From Sinomicrobium sp. (GTDB lineage Bacteria; Bacteroidota; Bacteroidia; Flavobacteriales; Flavobacteriaceae): a stretch of DNA of 64,000 bases. The notes under the pieces were generated by a model that had not been told where the DNA came from, made no database searches, and saw nothing but the letters and a program-made list of their open reading frames with translations. Location: assembly GCA_029266035.1 (NCBI GenBank), contig JAJUFH010000008.1, positions 34,786 to 98,785 on the forward strand. The letters run 5' to 3'. Each line of letters opens with the position of its first letter. Position 1 is the first letter of the stretch. Shown here piece after piece: positions 26,556 to 35,943 of this stretch. The position numbers were made by a program, and so were the translations under genes.

Positions 26556-26563
26556 CAAAAATA
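26556..26563 (-). promoter_or_regulatory. candidate -7 element of the leftward ECF sigma gene
   Basis: Reads TATTTTTG on the - strand, matching TAnnTTTG, about 70 bases before the ATG at 26486. Confidence 0.5.
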
Positions 26564-26727
26564 TTTAAAATTTTGTGAAAATTTTGCCTTTTACGCTGAA
26601 TTTGAATCTTTTAATATTGAGATATTGGTTGAGATCCTCAAGGTAGCGAATTGAGATCAGAACCTTCATAAAAACGATTTTTAAGTGTCAATAAGCGATG
26701 AATTCGTCATAATTTTTAAATTATTCC

Positions 26728-26735
26728 TAATTTTG
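26728..26735 (+). promoter_or_regulatory. candidate -7 element of the first FecI-like operon
   Basis: TAATTTTG matches TAnnTTTG. The surrounding bases (TTCCTAATTTTGAGTTAAA) closely resemble those at 35003-35020 before the second FecI-like gene, supporting a shared promoter. Confidence 0.55.
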
Positions 26736-26829
26736 AGTTAAAGATACATTTATCACTGGTGCGTCGCAATGGCTATTGATTAAAAAACACCAGCGATATC
26801 CGGGTTTTAGGAACAAGGGAAAGACGGAA

Positions 26830-27471
26830 ATGAAAGCAGATTTCAGATTGGATAACGGGAGGTCTCAACAACCCGGGCAAGAAGGAGAATACGACTCAGA
26901 TACGGAGCTCTGGAGTGCTTTTCAGGAGGGTAGTCGCAGGGCGTTTGAACAGATTTATCGACAAAATGAAGAGCGACTCTTTTATTACGGAATGAAAGTC
27001 GTTGCCGATGAAAACTCGGTGTGGGATGCTGTTCAAGATTTGTTTCTGAATCTTTGGAACAAGAGATCCGGTATCGGTGAGGTACGTGTTATCAGGTCGT
27101 ACCTGTATAAGTCTCTTAGAAATAGATTGATACGCACTGTTTCTCACGGGAGCAAAACACTTTCTCTAGAAGAAGAAACACCAGGCGATACCGAAAACCG
27201 CCATATTTCTTTGGGTATATCAGACAAAGAAGAGAATGAAGAGCGGGAGACAAGGATCCGGAAAGTACTCTCTATTTTGAGTGCGAGGCAGCAAGAGCTC
27301 ATATATCTTCGTTTTTACGAGGGCTTGTCTGTAGACGAGATTGTCGGGATTACAGGAATGAAAAGAAGAACGATATATCACCACTTGTCCGGAGCAATCG
27401 AGGTTTTAAAAGGACTTGGGAAGGATGTTTTTCTCTTCGTAGTACTTTCTATGACCTTTGGCCGTATTTAG
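26830..27471 (+). CDS. FecI-like ECF sigma factor, SusCD locus 1
   Basis: About 213 residues from the ATG at 26830 (MKADFRLDNGRSQQP); the frame extends upstream only through TTG at 26776. Region 2 has AFEQIYRQNEERLFYYGM and VWDAVQDLFLNLWNK. Region 4 has ILSARQQELIYLRFYEGLSVDE and TGMKRRTIYHHLS. In Bacteroidota such sigma factors pair with the FecR encoded next and with an STN-bearing SusC to turn on nutrient uptake genes when ligand crosses the outer membrane. Confidence 0.92.
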   Translation: MKADFRLDNGRSQQPGQEGEYDSDTELWSAFQEGSRRAFEQIYRQNEERLFYYGMKVVADENSVWDAVQDLFLNLWNKRSGIGEVRVIRSYLYKSLRNRLIRTVSHGSKTLSLEEETPGDTENRHISLGISDKEENEERETRIRKVLSILSARQQELIYLRFYEGLSVDEIVGITGMKRRTIYHHLSGAIEVLKGLGKDVFLFVVLSMTFGRI

Positions 27472-27597
27472 GTTTCTTTTTTTGTATTCTCTGTGCGTTT
27501 TTTGCTGTTTAGATTTTTTATTTCTTCTTATCTGTATCTTTTTAAGGGTTTTACAGTGATGAAATCAATACTTTTTCATTTTATTTTGAAAAAAATG

Positions 27598-27615
27598 TAT
27601 TTTTTATTGCACAAA
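27598..27615 (+). promoter_or_regulatory. putative sigma-dependent promoter motif upstream of fecR 1
   Basis: GAAAAAAATGTATTTTTT lies 78 bases before the FecR ATG and resembles the motif at 35854-35873 before the second FecR gene. A shared ECF-dependent promoter is inferred; AT-richness makes chance similarity possible. Confidence 0.3.
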
Positions 27616-27675
27616 ACCTCCTGTTCGGTATCCTGTATATAAATGCTGTGGATTTACACTGAAAAAAAGCCGCTC

Positions 27676-28866
27676 ATGAATTACGAAAATTACGGTCCTG
27701 AAGATTTTTTAGAAGACGACGACTTCCTAAAATGGATTTGTGCTCCCAACCCGGAGTCTGATGCTTTTTGGGATAACTTTCTTCTGAAACATCCCGAAAA
27801 ATCAGAATCGATTGCCAAGGCGCGGAATACTGTAGAAAAATACGGTAAATTATCTGTTTACAAGGAACAGCAAAAGTATAAACGCAGTACCTCCGAAGCG
27901 GTCTATTCGGCAATTGTACAGGGAGTGGAAAATACGGAAACACCTGTGAGGACTGTTCCGTTTTTTCGCTTGTGGGGAGTTGCAGCCAGTGTGATTTTAC
28001 TGCTGTCAGCCGGATGGTATTTTTATTACAATCAGCGCGATTTGAGCAGTACAGAGGGAAGTGTGGAAGCCGGAAGCAGCAAGGCTATCCTCACCCTTTC
28101 AGACGGGTCTGAGGTGCTTTTACAACAGGGCACCGAATACGTGTCTGAGCTTGCCAAAAGCGACGGCAATTCGGTAATCTATCAGCCTGTAGTAGAGTCT
28201 GACAAGAAGATAGACTACAACGAACTCACCATACCTCGAGGAGGGGAATTTTTCCTGTTGTTGTCCGATAGCACTAAGGTATGGCTCAACTCTGAAACCA
28301 AAATCAGATATCCCGAAAGCTTTGTAGCTGGTGCCTCAAGAGAGGTAGAGCTGCTTTATGGCGAAGCTTATTTTGAGGTCTCTCCCTCCGAAAAACACAG
28401 AGGTAGCAACTTTGTAGTGCAAACAAAAAATCAGGAGATTGAGGTGTTAGGAACGCAGTTTAATATTCGTGTATTCCCTGATGAAAAGCAAATTGTAAGT
28501 ACTCTGGTGGAGGGAGAAGTTGTCTTGAATACTCCTGTTTCTCAGCTTGTTTTAAAGCCTAATGATCAAGCGGTATACGATTTTCAGAATAGCAAGGTGA
28601 AAATTAACGAGATAGATGTCTATGACGAAATATCTTGGAAAAGGGGACTTTTTAGTTTTAGTGACGAACCTCTTGAAAGTATAGCAAAAACACTTTCGAG
28701 GTGGTATGATGTTCCGATTTTGATTAGTAATCGGGAGTTGGATGACGTAAAACTCAGCGGTGCCTTTAGCCGAAAACTCGCTTTGGAGGAAATATTAGAC
28801 ATACTGTCGCAGTCGATAAATATAAGCTATAGCGTAAATAAACAGCATGAAATAGAATTAAAGTAA
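27676..28866 (+). CDS. FecR-family anti-sigma factor, SusCD locus 1
   Basis: About 396 residues from the ATG at 27676 (MNYENYGPEDFLEDDDF); the 11-codon upstream extension is not needed. A cytosolic sigma-binding segment of about 90 residues is followed by one transmembrane helix (LWGVAASVILLLSAGWYFY). The periplasmic FecR domain (TLSDGSEVLLQQGTEY, LTIPRGGEFFLLLSDS, YGEAYFEVSP) and a DUF4974-type C-terminus (FSDEPLESIAKTLSRWYDVP) follow. It senses SusC 1 through the STN domain and controls the sigma factor encoded just upstream. Confidence 0.93.
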   Translation: MNYENYGPEDFLEDDDFLKWICAPNPESDAFWDNFLLKHPEKSESIAKARNTVEKYGKLSVYKEQQKYKRSTSEAVYSAIVQGVENTETPVRTVPFFRLWGVAASVILLLSAGWYFYYNQRDLSSTEGSVEAGSSKAILTLSDGSEVLLQQGTEYVSELAKSDGNSVIYQPVVESDKKIDYNELTIPRGGEFFLLLSDSTKVWLNSETKIRYPESFVAGASREVELLYGEAYFEVSPSEKHRGSNFVVQTKNQEIEVLGTQFNIRVFPDEKQIVSTLVEGEVVLNTPVSQLVLKPNDQAVYDFQNSKVKINEIDVYDEISWKRGLFSFSDEPLESIAKTLSRWYDVPILISNRELDDVKLSGAFSRKLALEEILDILSQSINISYSVNKQHEIELK

Positions 28867-28868
28867 AA

Positions 28869-28914
28869 AAGGGAATAAGGTTTCGATCTATCACCATACA
28901 AAACCTTACCCCTT
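28869..28914 (+). other. post-fecR hairpin with conserved loop, locus 1
   Basis: Stem AAGGG/CCCTT plus TAAGGTTT/AAACCTTA, separated by a small internal loop, beginning 3 bases after the fecR stop. The terminal loop reads CGATCTATCACCATACA. A hairpin with a related loop lies in the same place in locus 2 (37129-37179). It could be an attenuator, a processing site or a stabiliser of the susCD mRNA. Confidence 0.55.
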
Positions 28915-28958
28915 TGAGTGCGAATTGATTTATATAATAACCAATACACCACAAATTT

Positions 28959-31900
28959 ATGGAAATAAACCCGTTTTTACGAGGTTCATCTCATCGGAGC
29001 CTCAAATGCATGTTTTTTCTTATGAAAACAATGATTTTTTTATGTTGCACCTTTGCTTTTGGTTTTACTTCAGAGATGACCAGAGCACAGGATGCCAAAA
29101 TAGCCATTCCGGAAACTGGAAATTTTACTGTTGAAGAGGTTTTTGATCTTATCAAACGGCAAACAGATTACACTTTTGTATATCATTCCGACTTTTTTGA
29201 CAACAGCGGTGATATTGCATTGACCAAAGGTACGGTTGAGGTAGGTGAATTGCTTACCACCGTTTTGGGCAATCGTTTTGATCACCTTTTTTCCGAAGAA
29301 ACGCATAGTATTATTATCAAAAGAACTACCACCATAGCTGTCCAGCAAACTATTACGGGGGTGGTGCGAGATAAAAACGGACTCCCTCTGCTAGGAGTTG
29401 CCATTTTGATTCAGGGAACTTCCCGTGGAGCAACTTCTGATGAAAACGGGAATTTTATTATCGACGCCAAGCCGGGTGATGTTCTGCGATTTAGTTATTT
29501 AGGTTTTAAGAGCAAGGAGGTGACGATCAAGGACGATCAACCCTTGCAGATTATCCTTGAAGAAGAGGCTAGTGAGTTGGACGAAGTGGTTTTGGTGGGA
29601 TACGGAACAACTTCAAAGCGGTTTAATACCGGGGCGGTATCTACCATTAGTTCGGCTACACTGGAGGAACAGACTGTACAAAACCCCATTCAGGCCTTGC
29701 AAGCCAGAGTGCCCGGTTTGCAGATTACCAATATCAGCGGTAGACCAGGTGCTAATATCGAGATCCGGATAAGGGGGATCAACTCTATCAATTCGGGCAA
29801 TAGCCCTTTGTTTATTATAGATGGAGTGCCCTTTAATTCCGACCCCATGAACCAGTTCAATGCTGTTGGTCCGCCCGAGGCTGGGAATCAGAGTCCTTTA
29901 AATAGTCTTAACCCCAATGATATTGAGAGTATTTCCATTTTGAAAGATGCAGATGCCACTGCGATATACGGATCTAGAGGAGCCAATGGAGTGGTGTTGA
30001 TTACCACAAAGAGAGGGGATGGAGAAGACAGGTTTAATGTAAATGTAAACATCAACTCTGGAGTTGGTGATGTGGCCAAAAGATTATCTTTGTTGGATAC
30101 ACCTGCCTATTTGGCTATGCGACAACAGGCCTTTGAAAATTCTAATATGCCTCCCAATCCGGGTCTGGCGCCCGACCTTTTGCTGTGGAGTCAGGAACAA
30201 AATACCGACTGGCAGGAAGTACTGTTAGGGAATACAGCGCACTACACCACAGCCAATGTGGGCTTTAGTGGAGGTACTGCCAACAATCATTTTTCCCTTA
30301 GCGGTAATTACAGCCGGCAAACTACGGTGTATCCCGGAGATGCTAAAAATGAGCGCACAGGGGTAAGAGCGACCTACGACTACAAAACGGCCGATAACAA
30401 GTTTGGCATTTCTTTTAGCAGTATTTACACCTACGACAACAATGTTGCCAACGGTGGGGATTTCGGACAGTTTATCAGGACTGCTCCCAATATGACACCC
30501 TACGACGAGAATGGAGATATCAATTGGGAACCCGGAATATTTAGCGGATACCAGCATCCCCTTGCCAACCTGTATAAGAAATACGTAAACAAGACCGATA
30601 ACCTTATTACTAATATTGTGTTGGATTATGATATTTTGCCTTCGCTAAATGCCAAGGTGAGTTTTGGTTATAATTTTATCAAATTAGATCAGTTTTACGG
30701 TACTTACCAAGGGTTTAATCCACCAACGGGCGGACCGAAACCCACTGCGCAATTCGGAAATACCGAGCGCAAAGGGATTATCGTAGAGCCTCAGCTCAAC
30801 TATCACAGAAAGTTAGGCGATGGAGAATTTCGCGCTTTGGTTGGGGCTACCATTCAGAAGCAGTCGTATACTGGCTTGTCGATTTACGGATCTAATTACG
30901 GTTCTGATGAGCTCTTGAATTCTGCGTACAGTGCCGGAGATATCAGTATTTGGGAAGACAGCCGTACAGATTATCGCTACGCTTCGGTATTTGGAAGGCT
31001 TACCTACAACTGGATGCAAAAATATGTGTTCAACGTCAATTTCCGCAGAGACGGTTCGTCGAGATTTGGGACGAATAACAAATACGGAAACTTTGGTTCG
31101 GTGGGGGCTGCATGGGTTTTCTCTGAAGAGAATTTCTTGAAGGATAACAAAATACTTAACTTCGGCAAGCTGAGAGTGAGCTACGGGTCTGTAGGAAATG
31201 ACCAGATTGGAGATTACCAATACATGAGAGCTTGGACTAGCTTTCAGTACAACTATGGAGGCCTTGATGCCTTGATACCACAGCGTTTGGGAGATTCCAA
31301 TTACAGCTGGGAAAAAGTCGAAAAATTTGACGTAGCCTTAGAACTCGGCTTGTTGAAGAACAATATACTGTTTAATGTTAATTACTATAAGAACAGAACC
31401 GACAACCAGTTGGTGGGATATCCGCTACCTATGATTACCGGTTTTTCGTCAGTACAGTTCAATCTGCCTGCCGTAGTAGACAATACCGGATGGGAATTTG
31501 AACTGAACACAACCAATATAGATCAGCAACACTTTAAGTGGAATACTTCCTTTAATATTTCGCTCCCGAAAAACAAACTGATATCATTTGACAATTTAGA
31601 GGCTTCTGGCTATGCGACCGATTACGAAATAGGAAAATCGCTTTCTCTGATAAAGGGATATGCGTTTACCGGTCTCAATGCAGATACCGGAATGCCGGAG
31701 TTTGAAGATATCAACGGCGACGGAGCGATAACCTATACCGACGACCGCGTAGCACTCGGAAAAACCATTCCAGATTTTTACGGTGGTATTTCAAATAGCC
31801 TGACCTATAAGCAATGGAACTTGAGTTTCTTGTGGCAGTTTGTAAAAAAAGAAGGATTTGGTTATTCTTTTAGCGCTATTGGGTCGCAAAACAATTTAGG

Positions 31901-32225
31901 TAAGGAAATTTACGAAAATCTGAATTCAGGCACACCAAAATACCCGGAACCTGTGGCGATAAGTTATCCTTTGTGGAATAATTATATCTCTTCTACGGCT
32001 CGCTGGGGAGACGCTTCTTACCTGCGTTTAAAGAATGTATACCTCACCTATAATCTTCCCGAATCGGTCTTGTCGCATTTGGGAATAGACAGGTGTAGTA
32101 TTTATGCACAAGGTCAAAACTTGTTGACCATTACCGGATACGACGGTTTGGATCCGGAAGTAGGACATTTGATGTATACGCCTTTAATAAGATCGTTTTA
32201 TCTCGGGATAAATCTGTCCCTGTAA
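28959..32225 (+). CDS. SusC/RagA TonB-dependent transporter with STN domain, locus 1
   Basis: A 1088-residue outer-membrane protein. A long basic n-region precedes the signal peptide (MKTMIFLCCTFAFGF). An STN domain (about 45-110, FTVEEVFDLIKRQTDYTFVY) touches FecR. A carboxypeptidase-regulatory-like domain (about 130-205, ITGVVRDKNGLPLLGVAI) and a plug with LVGYGTTSKR and YGSRGANGVVLITTKRG follow, then a 22-strand-type barrel. It imports a ligand at TonB expense together with the SusD encoded 11 bases downstream. The ligand cannot be named; absence of glycosidases and presence of thioredoxin and protease genes suggests peptides. Confidence 0.95.
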   Translation: MEINPFLRGSSHRSLKCMFFLMKTMIFLCCTFAFGFTSEMTRAQDAKIAIPETGNFTVEEVFDLIKRQTDYTFVYHSDFFDNSGDIALTKGTVEVGELLTTVLGNRFDHLFSEETHSIIIKRTTTIAVQQTITGVVRDKNGLPLLGVAILIQGTSRGATSDENGNFIIDAKPGDVLRFSYLGFKSKEVTIKDDQPLQIILEEEASELDEVVLVGYGTTSKRFNTGAVSTISSATLEEQTVQNPIQALQARVPGLQITNISGRPGANIEIRIRGINSINSGNSPLFIIDGVPFNSDPMNQFNAVGPPEAGNQSPLNSLNPNDIESISILKDADATAIYGSRGANGVVLITTKRGDGEDRFNVNVNINSGVGDVAKRLSLLDTPAYLAMRQQAFENSNMPPNPGLAPDLLLWSQEQNTDWQEVLLGNTAHYTTANVGFSGGTANNHFSLSGNYSRQTTVYPGDAKNERTGVRATYDYKTADNKFGISFSSIYTYDNNVANGGDFGQFIRTAPNMTPYDENGDINWEPGIFSGYQHPLANLYKKYVNKTDNLITNIVLDYDILPSLNAKVSFGYNFIKLDQFYGTYQGFNPPTGGPKPTAQFGNTERKGIIVEPQLNYHRKLGDGEFRALVGATIQKQSYTGLSIYGSNYGSDELLNSAYSAGDISIWEDSRTDYRYASVFGRLTYNWMQKYVFNVNFRRDGSSRFGTNNKYGNFGSVGAAWVFSEENFLKDNKILNFGKLRVSYGSVGNDQIGDYQYMRAWTSFQYNYGGLDALIPQRLGDSNYSWEKVEKFDVALELGLLKNNILFNVNYYKNRTDNQLVGYPLPMITGFSSVQFNLPAVVDNTGWEFELNTTNIDQQHFKWNTSFNISLPKNKLISFDNLEASGYATDYEIGKSLSLIKGYAFTGLNADTGMPEFEDINGDGAITYTDDRVALGKTIPDFYGGISNSLTYKQWNLSFLWQFVKKEGFGYSFSAIGSQNNLGKEIYENLNSGTPKYPEPVAISYPLWNNYISSTARWGDASYLRLKNVYLTYNLPESVLSHLGIDRCSIYAQGQNLLTITGYDGLDPEVGHLMYTPLIRSFYLGINLSL

Positions 32226-32236
32226 ATTCTATACCA

Positions 32237-33616
32237 ATGAAAAAGTATTTGTATTTAAATATATTTATATGGGGAGCCTTTTTGAGCCTCCTGCTAGTGT
32301 CTTGCGATAGTTTTCTGGATGCCGATTCTCCTATAGATGCAGTCCCAGAAGATGAAGTATTTCAATCTGATGCCACCGCAACATCTGCTGTAAATGGTCT
32401 TTATGCTCGCTTTATGGGGACCAATACGCCAACCTTGATGTTTAATGGAGGAATAGGAGTTATGACTGGCCTTGGTGCCGATGAAATTCACGATTTTGAC
32501 GGCGAGTACCAGGACTATGAAAACAATGAGATTATATATACCGAATTTGGTCCGGTAGTTACGATATGGACTACTACCTACGAAATGATTTACCATATTA
32601 ATGCCTGTATTAAGGGATTGGAAGGCAATACATTAATCACTCCCGATTTGCGAGACGATTTATTGGGGCAGGCTTATTTTATAAGGGCTTTGAGTTATTT
32701 CTATATGACTAATCTGTATGGTCCCCTGCCTATAGTTACTGAAACCGAATACGAAGAAAATCGATTGAAATCGAGAAGCCCTTCGTCTGAGGTCTATGAG
32801 CTGATTCTTTCCGATTTGTCTAAAGCAGAAACTCTGATGAAAGCACCGGATGCTCAGAATATCCGCGCCAATCTCAATGCGGTATTGGCTCTGGATGCCC
32901 GAGTTCAACTGTATCTAGAAGAATATGAAAATGCGGCAGATAGAGCCACATCGCTGATAGAAGCGTCTTACGGCTTAGACAGTCTTGACCAGGTGTTTAA
33001 AAGAACTAGCGTCGAAACCATTTGGCAGGTAGACGGAGTCTTACCTACCTATCCCAATACCTTTGATGCCTACTTTTACAGTCCTGAAGTAGGAGGTGTG
33101 CCGAGCTATACAGTAACCGACGACCTGCTCGACAGTTTTGAAGATGGCGACAAAAGGAAGGAGCAGTGGATTGGTAGCTACAAATACATAGACAGTGTAA
33201 CCTATTATTATCCGAATAAATACACGCAAATATACGATGCCCCCGCTACAGAAAGCAATGTGATCTTTCGCCTTGCCGAGCAGTATCTGATACGTGCGGA
33301 AGCACGGGCACATTTGGGTGATTTAGACGGGGCAGCAAGTGATTTGAACGAGATACGCAAACGAGCAGGCCTGAAGGATTATGACGGAGCTGTAGAAAAA
33401 ATAGCATTGTTAGAAGCGATAGCACACGAAAACAGAATAGAGTTTTTCTCTGAATGGGGACATCGATGGTTCGATTTGAAAAGAACCGGCAAAATAGATG
33501 AGGTAATGACTGCATTTAAACCAGGTGTCTGGAAGAATACCGCTCATTTATGGCCGATTCCTCAAACCGAAATCAATAAAAACCCTAACCTCTTACCCAA
33601 TAATGACGGATATTAA
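32237..33616 (+). CDS. SusD/RagB-family lipoprotein, locus 1
   Basis: A 459-residue surface lipoprotein (lipobox LLLVSCDSFLD). Typical SusD features are present: DSPIDAVPEDEVFQS near the N-terminus, the helical TPR region with GQAYFIRALSYFYMTNLYG, and the C-terminal RLAEQYLIRAEARA and EWGHRWFDLKRTGK blocks. It forms the lid of the SusC encoded just upstream and provides ligand affinity. Confidence 0.95.
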   Translation: MKKYLYLNIFIWGAFLSLLLVSCDSFLDADSPIDAVPEDEVFQSDATATSAVNGLYARFMGTNTPTLMFNGGIGVMTGLGADEIHDFDGEYQDYENNEIIYTEFGPVVTIWTTTYEMIYHINACIKGLEGNTLITPDLRDDLLGQAYFIRALSYFYMTNLYGPLPIVTETEYEENRLKSRSPSSEVYELILSDLSKAETLMKAPDAQNIRANLNAVLALDARVQLYLEEYENAADRATSLIEASYGLDSLDQVFKRTSVETIWQVDGVLPTYPNTFDAYFYSPEVGGVPSYTVTDDLLDSFEDGDKRKEQWIGSYKYIDSVTYYYPNKYTQIYDAPATESNVIFRLAEQYLIRAEARAHLGDLDGAASDLNEIRKRAGLKDYDGAVEKIALLEAIAHENRIEFFSEWGHRWFDLKRTGKIDEVMTAFKPGVWKNTAHLWPIPQTEINKNPNLLPNNDGY

Positions 33617-33632
33617 TACGAAAAAACAAAAC

Positions 33633-34757
33633 ATGAAAAAATACTATTTAATACTTGCCGGACTTCTGGCATGTGCTTGCAAGGAAACTGCAACAAAAAA
33701 AGAAGCCGTATCGCCCTCTTATGTGATAGAAGTGGATGTTCGTGATGCAGATTCCGGAATGGCTTATCTCGAATCGGAACGGACGGATGTTTCAGTAATG
33801 GACTCTACGCCGATTACAAATGGCAAATTCACTTTTCGGGGAACGGTAGATGAACCCACTGGATACTTTTTAAAGGTTTCCGGAGCTCAGTATCCAATAA
33901 AGTTTTTATTGAGTAACGATTCCATAAGCATTAGCGGTGCCAAAGACAGTTTGTACAATGCAAAGATTACCGGAGCAACAGAAAATGACAAACTGATGAA
34001 TTACTTCAGCACTGTTTATGCTACTCTGGGCAAACAAGCCGATAGCCTGTACAAAAATTTTACCGACAACGGCACTCTTAAAATGACTCCCGAGCTACAA
34101 AAGGAATTAGATAAGAAGTGGGAGGTGTTTAACGATCACGCCTTCGATATGAACGCCGAGTACGTAAAGGATAATGCCTCCGAAATAGTGGCAGCCATCG
34201 TGATTGACGAAATGTACGTCAAGCGTTCACATCCCGAACAAGCCGAAACCTTGTACAATTTGTTGACCGACAGCATTAAGAACAGCTATTACGGCAAGCG
34301 AGTAGCTACTGCTCTCGAAACTTTTGAAAAGACCTCCGTAGGCAAGGTTGCACCAGATTTCTGCGAGCCTACAGCGGAGGGAGAAGAGGTGTGCCTCTCC
34401 AGTTTCAAAGGAAAATATGTGCTGATAGACTTCTGGGCTAGTTGGTGCGGACCCTGCCGAAAGGAAAACCCCAACTTGGTTAAAGCCTATGCCCAGTACC
34501 GCGATAAAGGATTTGAAATCCTCGGAGTTTCTATCGATGAGAAAAGAGACCTGTGGCTAAAGGCAGTTGAGAAAGACAATATGACCTGGACACAGCTGTC
34601 TTCTGTAAACGGATGGAAAAGCGCAGGAGCACAGGCGTATAACGTAAACGCTGTACCTACCAACTACCTGATTGACCCCGAGGGCGTAATCATCGCTAAA
34701 AATTTGCGAGGAGAGGCGCTACAGGAAAAATTACAGGAGGTGTTTAGTGGGCAGTAA
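33633..34757 (+). CDS. TlpA-like thioredoxin-fold lipoprotein (CGPC), locus 1
   Basis: About 374 residues from the ATG at 33633; the frame's upstream part overlaps SusD and is not expected to be translated. A lipobox (LAGLLACACKE) is followed by an N-terminal DUF4369-like beta domain (residues 25-140) and a helical linker. The C-terminal AhpC/TlpA thioredoxin domain has ASWCGPCRKENP and the cis-Pro loop NAVPTNYLIDPEG. It should reduce or isomerise disulfides in the periplasm, perhaps unfolding Cys-containing peptides imported by SusCD 1. Two paralogues follow in locus 2. Confidence 0.9.
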   Translation: MKKYYLILAGLLACACKETATKKEAVSPSYVIEVDVRDADSGMAYLESERTDVSVMDSTPITNGKFTFRGTVDEPTGYFLKVSGAQYPIKFLLSNDSISISGAKDSLYNAKITGATENDKLMNYFSTVYATLGKQADSLYKNFTDNGTLKMTPELQKELDKKWEVFNDHAFDMNAEYVKDNASEIVAAIVIDEMYVKRSHPEQAETLYNLLTDSIKNSYYGKRVATALETFEKTSVGKVAPDFCEPTAEGEEVCLSSFKGKYVLIDFWASWCGPCRKENPNLVKAYAQYRDKGFEILGVSIDEKRDLWLKAVEKDNMTWTQLSSVNGWKSAGAQAYNVNAVPTNYLIDPEGVIIAKNLRGEALQEKLQEVFSGQ

Positions 34758-34820
34758 GACACGGCTTTTTGAGTGCTTGAGATATCACTGCTGTATATCT
34801 GAGGTATTCATCAGCAATTC

Positions 34821-34864
34821 AAATAAAACAGGAGGAACCAGAGATGGTTCCTCCTGTTTTATTT
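34821..34864 (+). terminator. strong terminator of SusCD locus 1
   Basis: A perfect 20-base inverted repeat (arms 34821-34840 and 34845-34864) around a GAGA loop. A-rich left and T-rich right ends let it act in both directions. It closes the sigma-FecR-SusCD-thioredoxin locus. Confidence 0.9.
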
Positions 34865-35006
34865 AACAATATGAGTAGTGCGGGTAAACACTTCCCTTTC
34901 TCGCAACTGCGAAATGTAGGTTCTTGAACAATATGTTTTTGTGATAGAGTTAAAAAATAAGTATGGGAAGATTTCTTAAATACTTTATTAATATCTAAAA
35001 TATTCT

Positions 35007-35014
35007 TAGTTTTG
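35007..35014 (+). promoter_or_regulatory. candidate -7 element of the second FecI-like operon
   Basis: TAGTTTTG matches TAnnTTTG, and its flanks resemble those at 26722-26742 before the paralogous sigma gene. It lies about 155 bases before the ATG, leaving a long leader in both operons (about 95 bases in locus 1). Confidence 0.55.
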
Positions 35015-35168
35015 GGTTACAATAGACTGATAAACACCTACCGTAGGTACTATTGTTTTAAGACAATAAACGGATAATACTCCTTTGATACAGGACGCTG
35101 CTGTTGATGCCACACTAAAAGGGAAACATTCACAATACTTGCGCTTTGGTTGAATAAGGGAGACGGTA

Positions 35169-35795
35169 ATGAAAATGGATTGTACATTGGATTGTGATCT
35201 GCCTGAAAAATTTGACCGCGATAGAGAACACCTCACAGAGGAGTTAGATTCCGATGCAATGCTATGGGCAAAATTTCAGTCCGGAAACCTGTCGGCTTAC
35301 GAGAAAATATATTCGAAAAACATTCCCTCCCTTTATAGCTATGGCCTCCGCCTTACAGCCGATGCGAATTTAGTAAAAGACAGTGTGCAGGAAATTTTTA
35401 TGGAGATTTGGGACAAAAGGGAGAGACTCGGTGAGGTTAGCGCTATTCGCCCTTATCTCTATACGGTATTGCGCAGAAAACTAATGGCGCAGGCGCAGGG
35501 TAGAGTGAGCTGGCTTCGACTGGAAGAAGAGCGCGAAAACCAGATTCAGGGCAGCGACTCTCCTGAAAGTGAAATTATCGAATCTGAGCGGTCTACACAA
35601 CTGTTTGACCGTCTCAAGGATGCAGTAAAAACATTGAATCCCAGGCAGCAAGAACTCCTTCATCTTAAATATCACGCCCGACTGAACAATATAGAAATCG
35701 CAGAGATTACCGGGATACACTCCAAAAAGGTGTCGTACCACATCAGAACCGCAATCGGAATACTTCAGGGCTTAATGCACGGTAAAGAGCGGTAA
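35169..35795 (+). CDS. FecI-like ECF sigma factor, SusCD locus 2
   Basis: A 208-residue paralogue of the sigma factor at 26830. Region 2 has AYEKIYSKNIPSLYSYGL and LVKDSVQEIFMEIWDKRERLGEV. Region 4 has TLNPRQQELLHLKYHARLNNIE and TGIHSKKVSYHIRTAI. Both paralogues share the order acidic N-terminus, AFQ/KFQSG, then region 2. It should be held by the FecR encoded 148 bases downstream and drive SusCD locus 2. Confidence 0.92.
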   Translation: MKMDCTLDCDLPEKFDRDREHLTEELDSDAMLWAKFQSGNLSAYEKIYSKNIPSLYSYGLRLTADANLVKDSVQEIFMEIWDKRERLGEVSAIRPYLYTVLRRKLMAQAQGRVSWLRLEEERENQIQGSDSPESEIIESERSTQLFDRLKDAVKTLNPRQQELLHLKYHARLNNIEIAEITGIHSKKVSYHIRTAIGILQGLMHGKER

Positions 35796-35853
35796 ATCAA
35801 CTGTACTTTTGTGTTTTTAAATTTTTGGTTTTCAGTGTTTTGTTGATTTTTGT

Positions 35854-35873
35854 GAAAAAAGTAATTTTTTTTT
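35854..35873 (+). promoter_or_regulatory. putative sigma-dependent promoter motif upstream of fecR 2
   Basis: GAAAAAAGTAATTTTTTTTT is similar in sequence and position to 27598-27615 before fecR 1, at 90 bases from the start codon. Inferred only. Confidence 0.3.
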
Positions 35874-35943
35874 CGGAAAAATCCGAAATACACTCTCTTT
35901 ATAAGTAAAGGCAAATCCATTTTAGTGTAAACGCCCTATAGCT

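Larger units (their letters stand above)
26487..26829. other. divergent intergenic region between two sigma-factor genes
   Basis: About 340 bases between the start of the leftward ECF sigma gene and the rightward one. It is very AT-rich and holds a candidate promoter in each direction (26556-26563 on -, 26728-26735 on +). No RNA gene or further ORF was recognised. Confidence 0.6.
34758..35168. other. intergenic region between the two SusCD loci
   Basis: About 410 bases with no convincing ORF. It holds the strong terminator of locus 1 (34821-34864) and the candidate promoter of locus 2 (35007-35014). A short imperfect palindrome (ACCTACCGTAGGT, about 35036-35048) might be an operator. No RNA gene is recognised. 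Confidence 0.6.

Noticed and set aside
33525..33632. Upstream extension of the first thioredoxin lipoprotein into SusD
   Set aside because: It overlaps the SusD C-terminus in another frame and would displace the lipoprotein signal, which starts cleanly at 33633.
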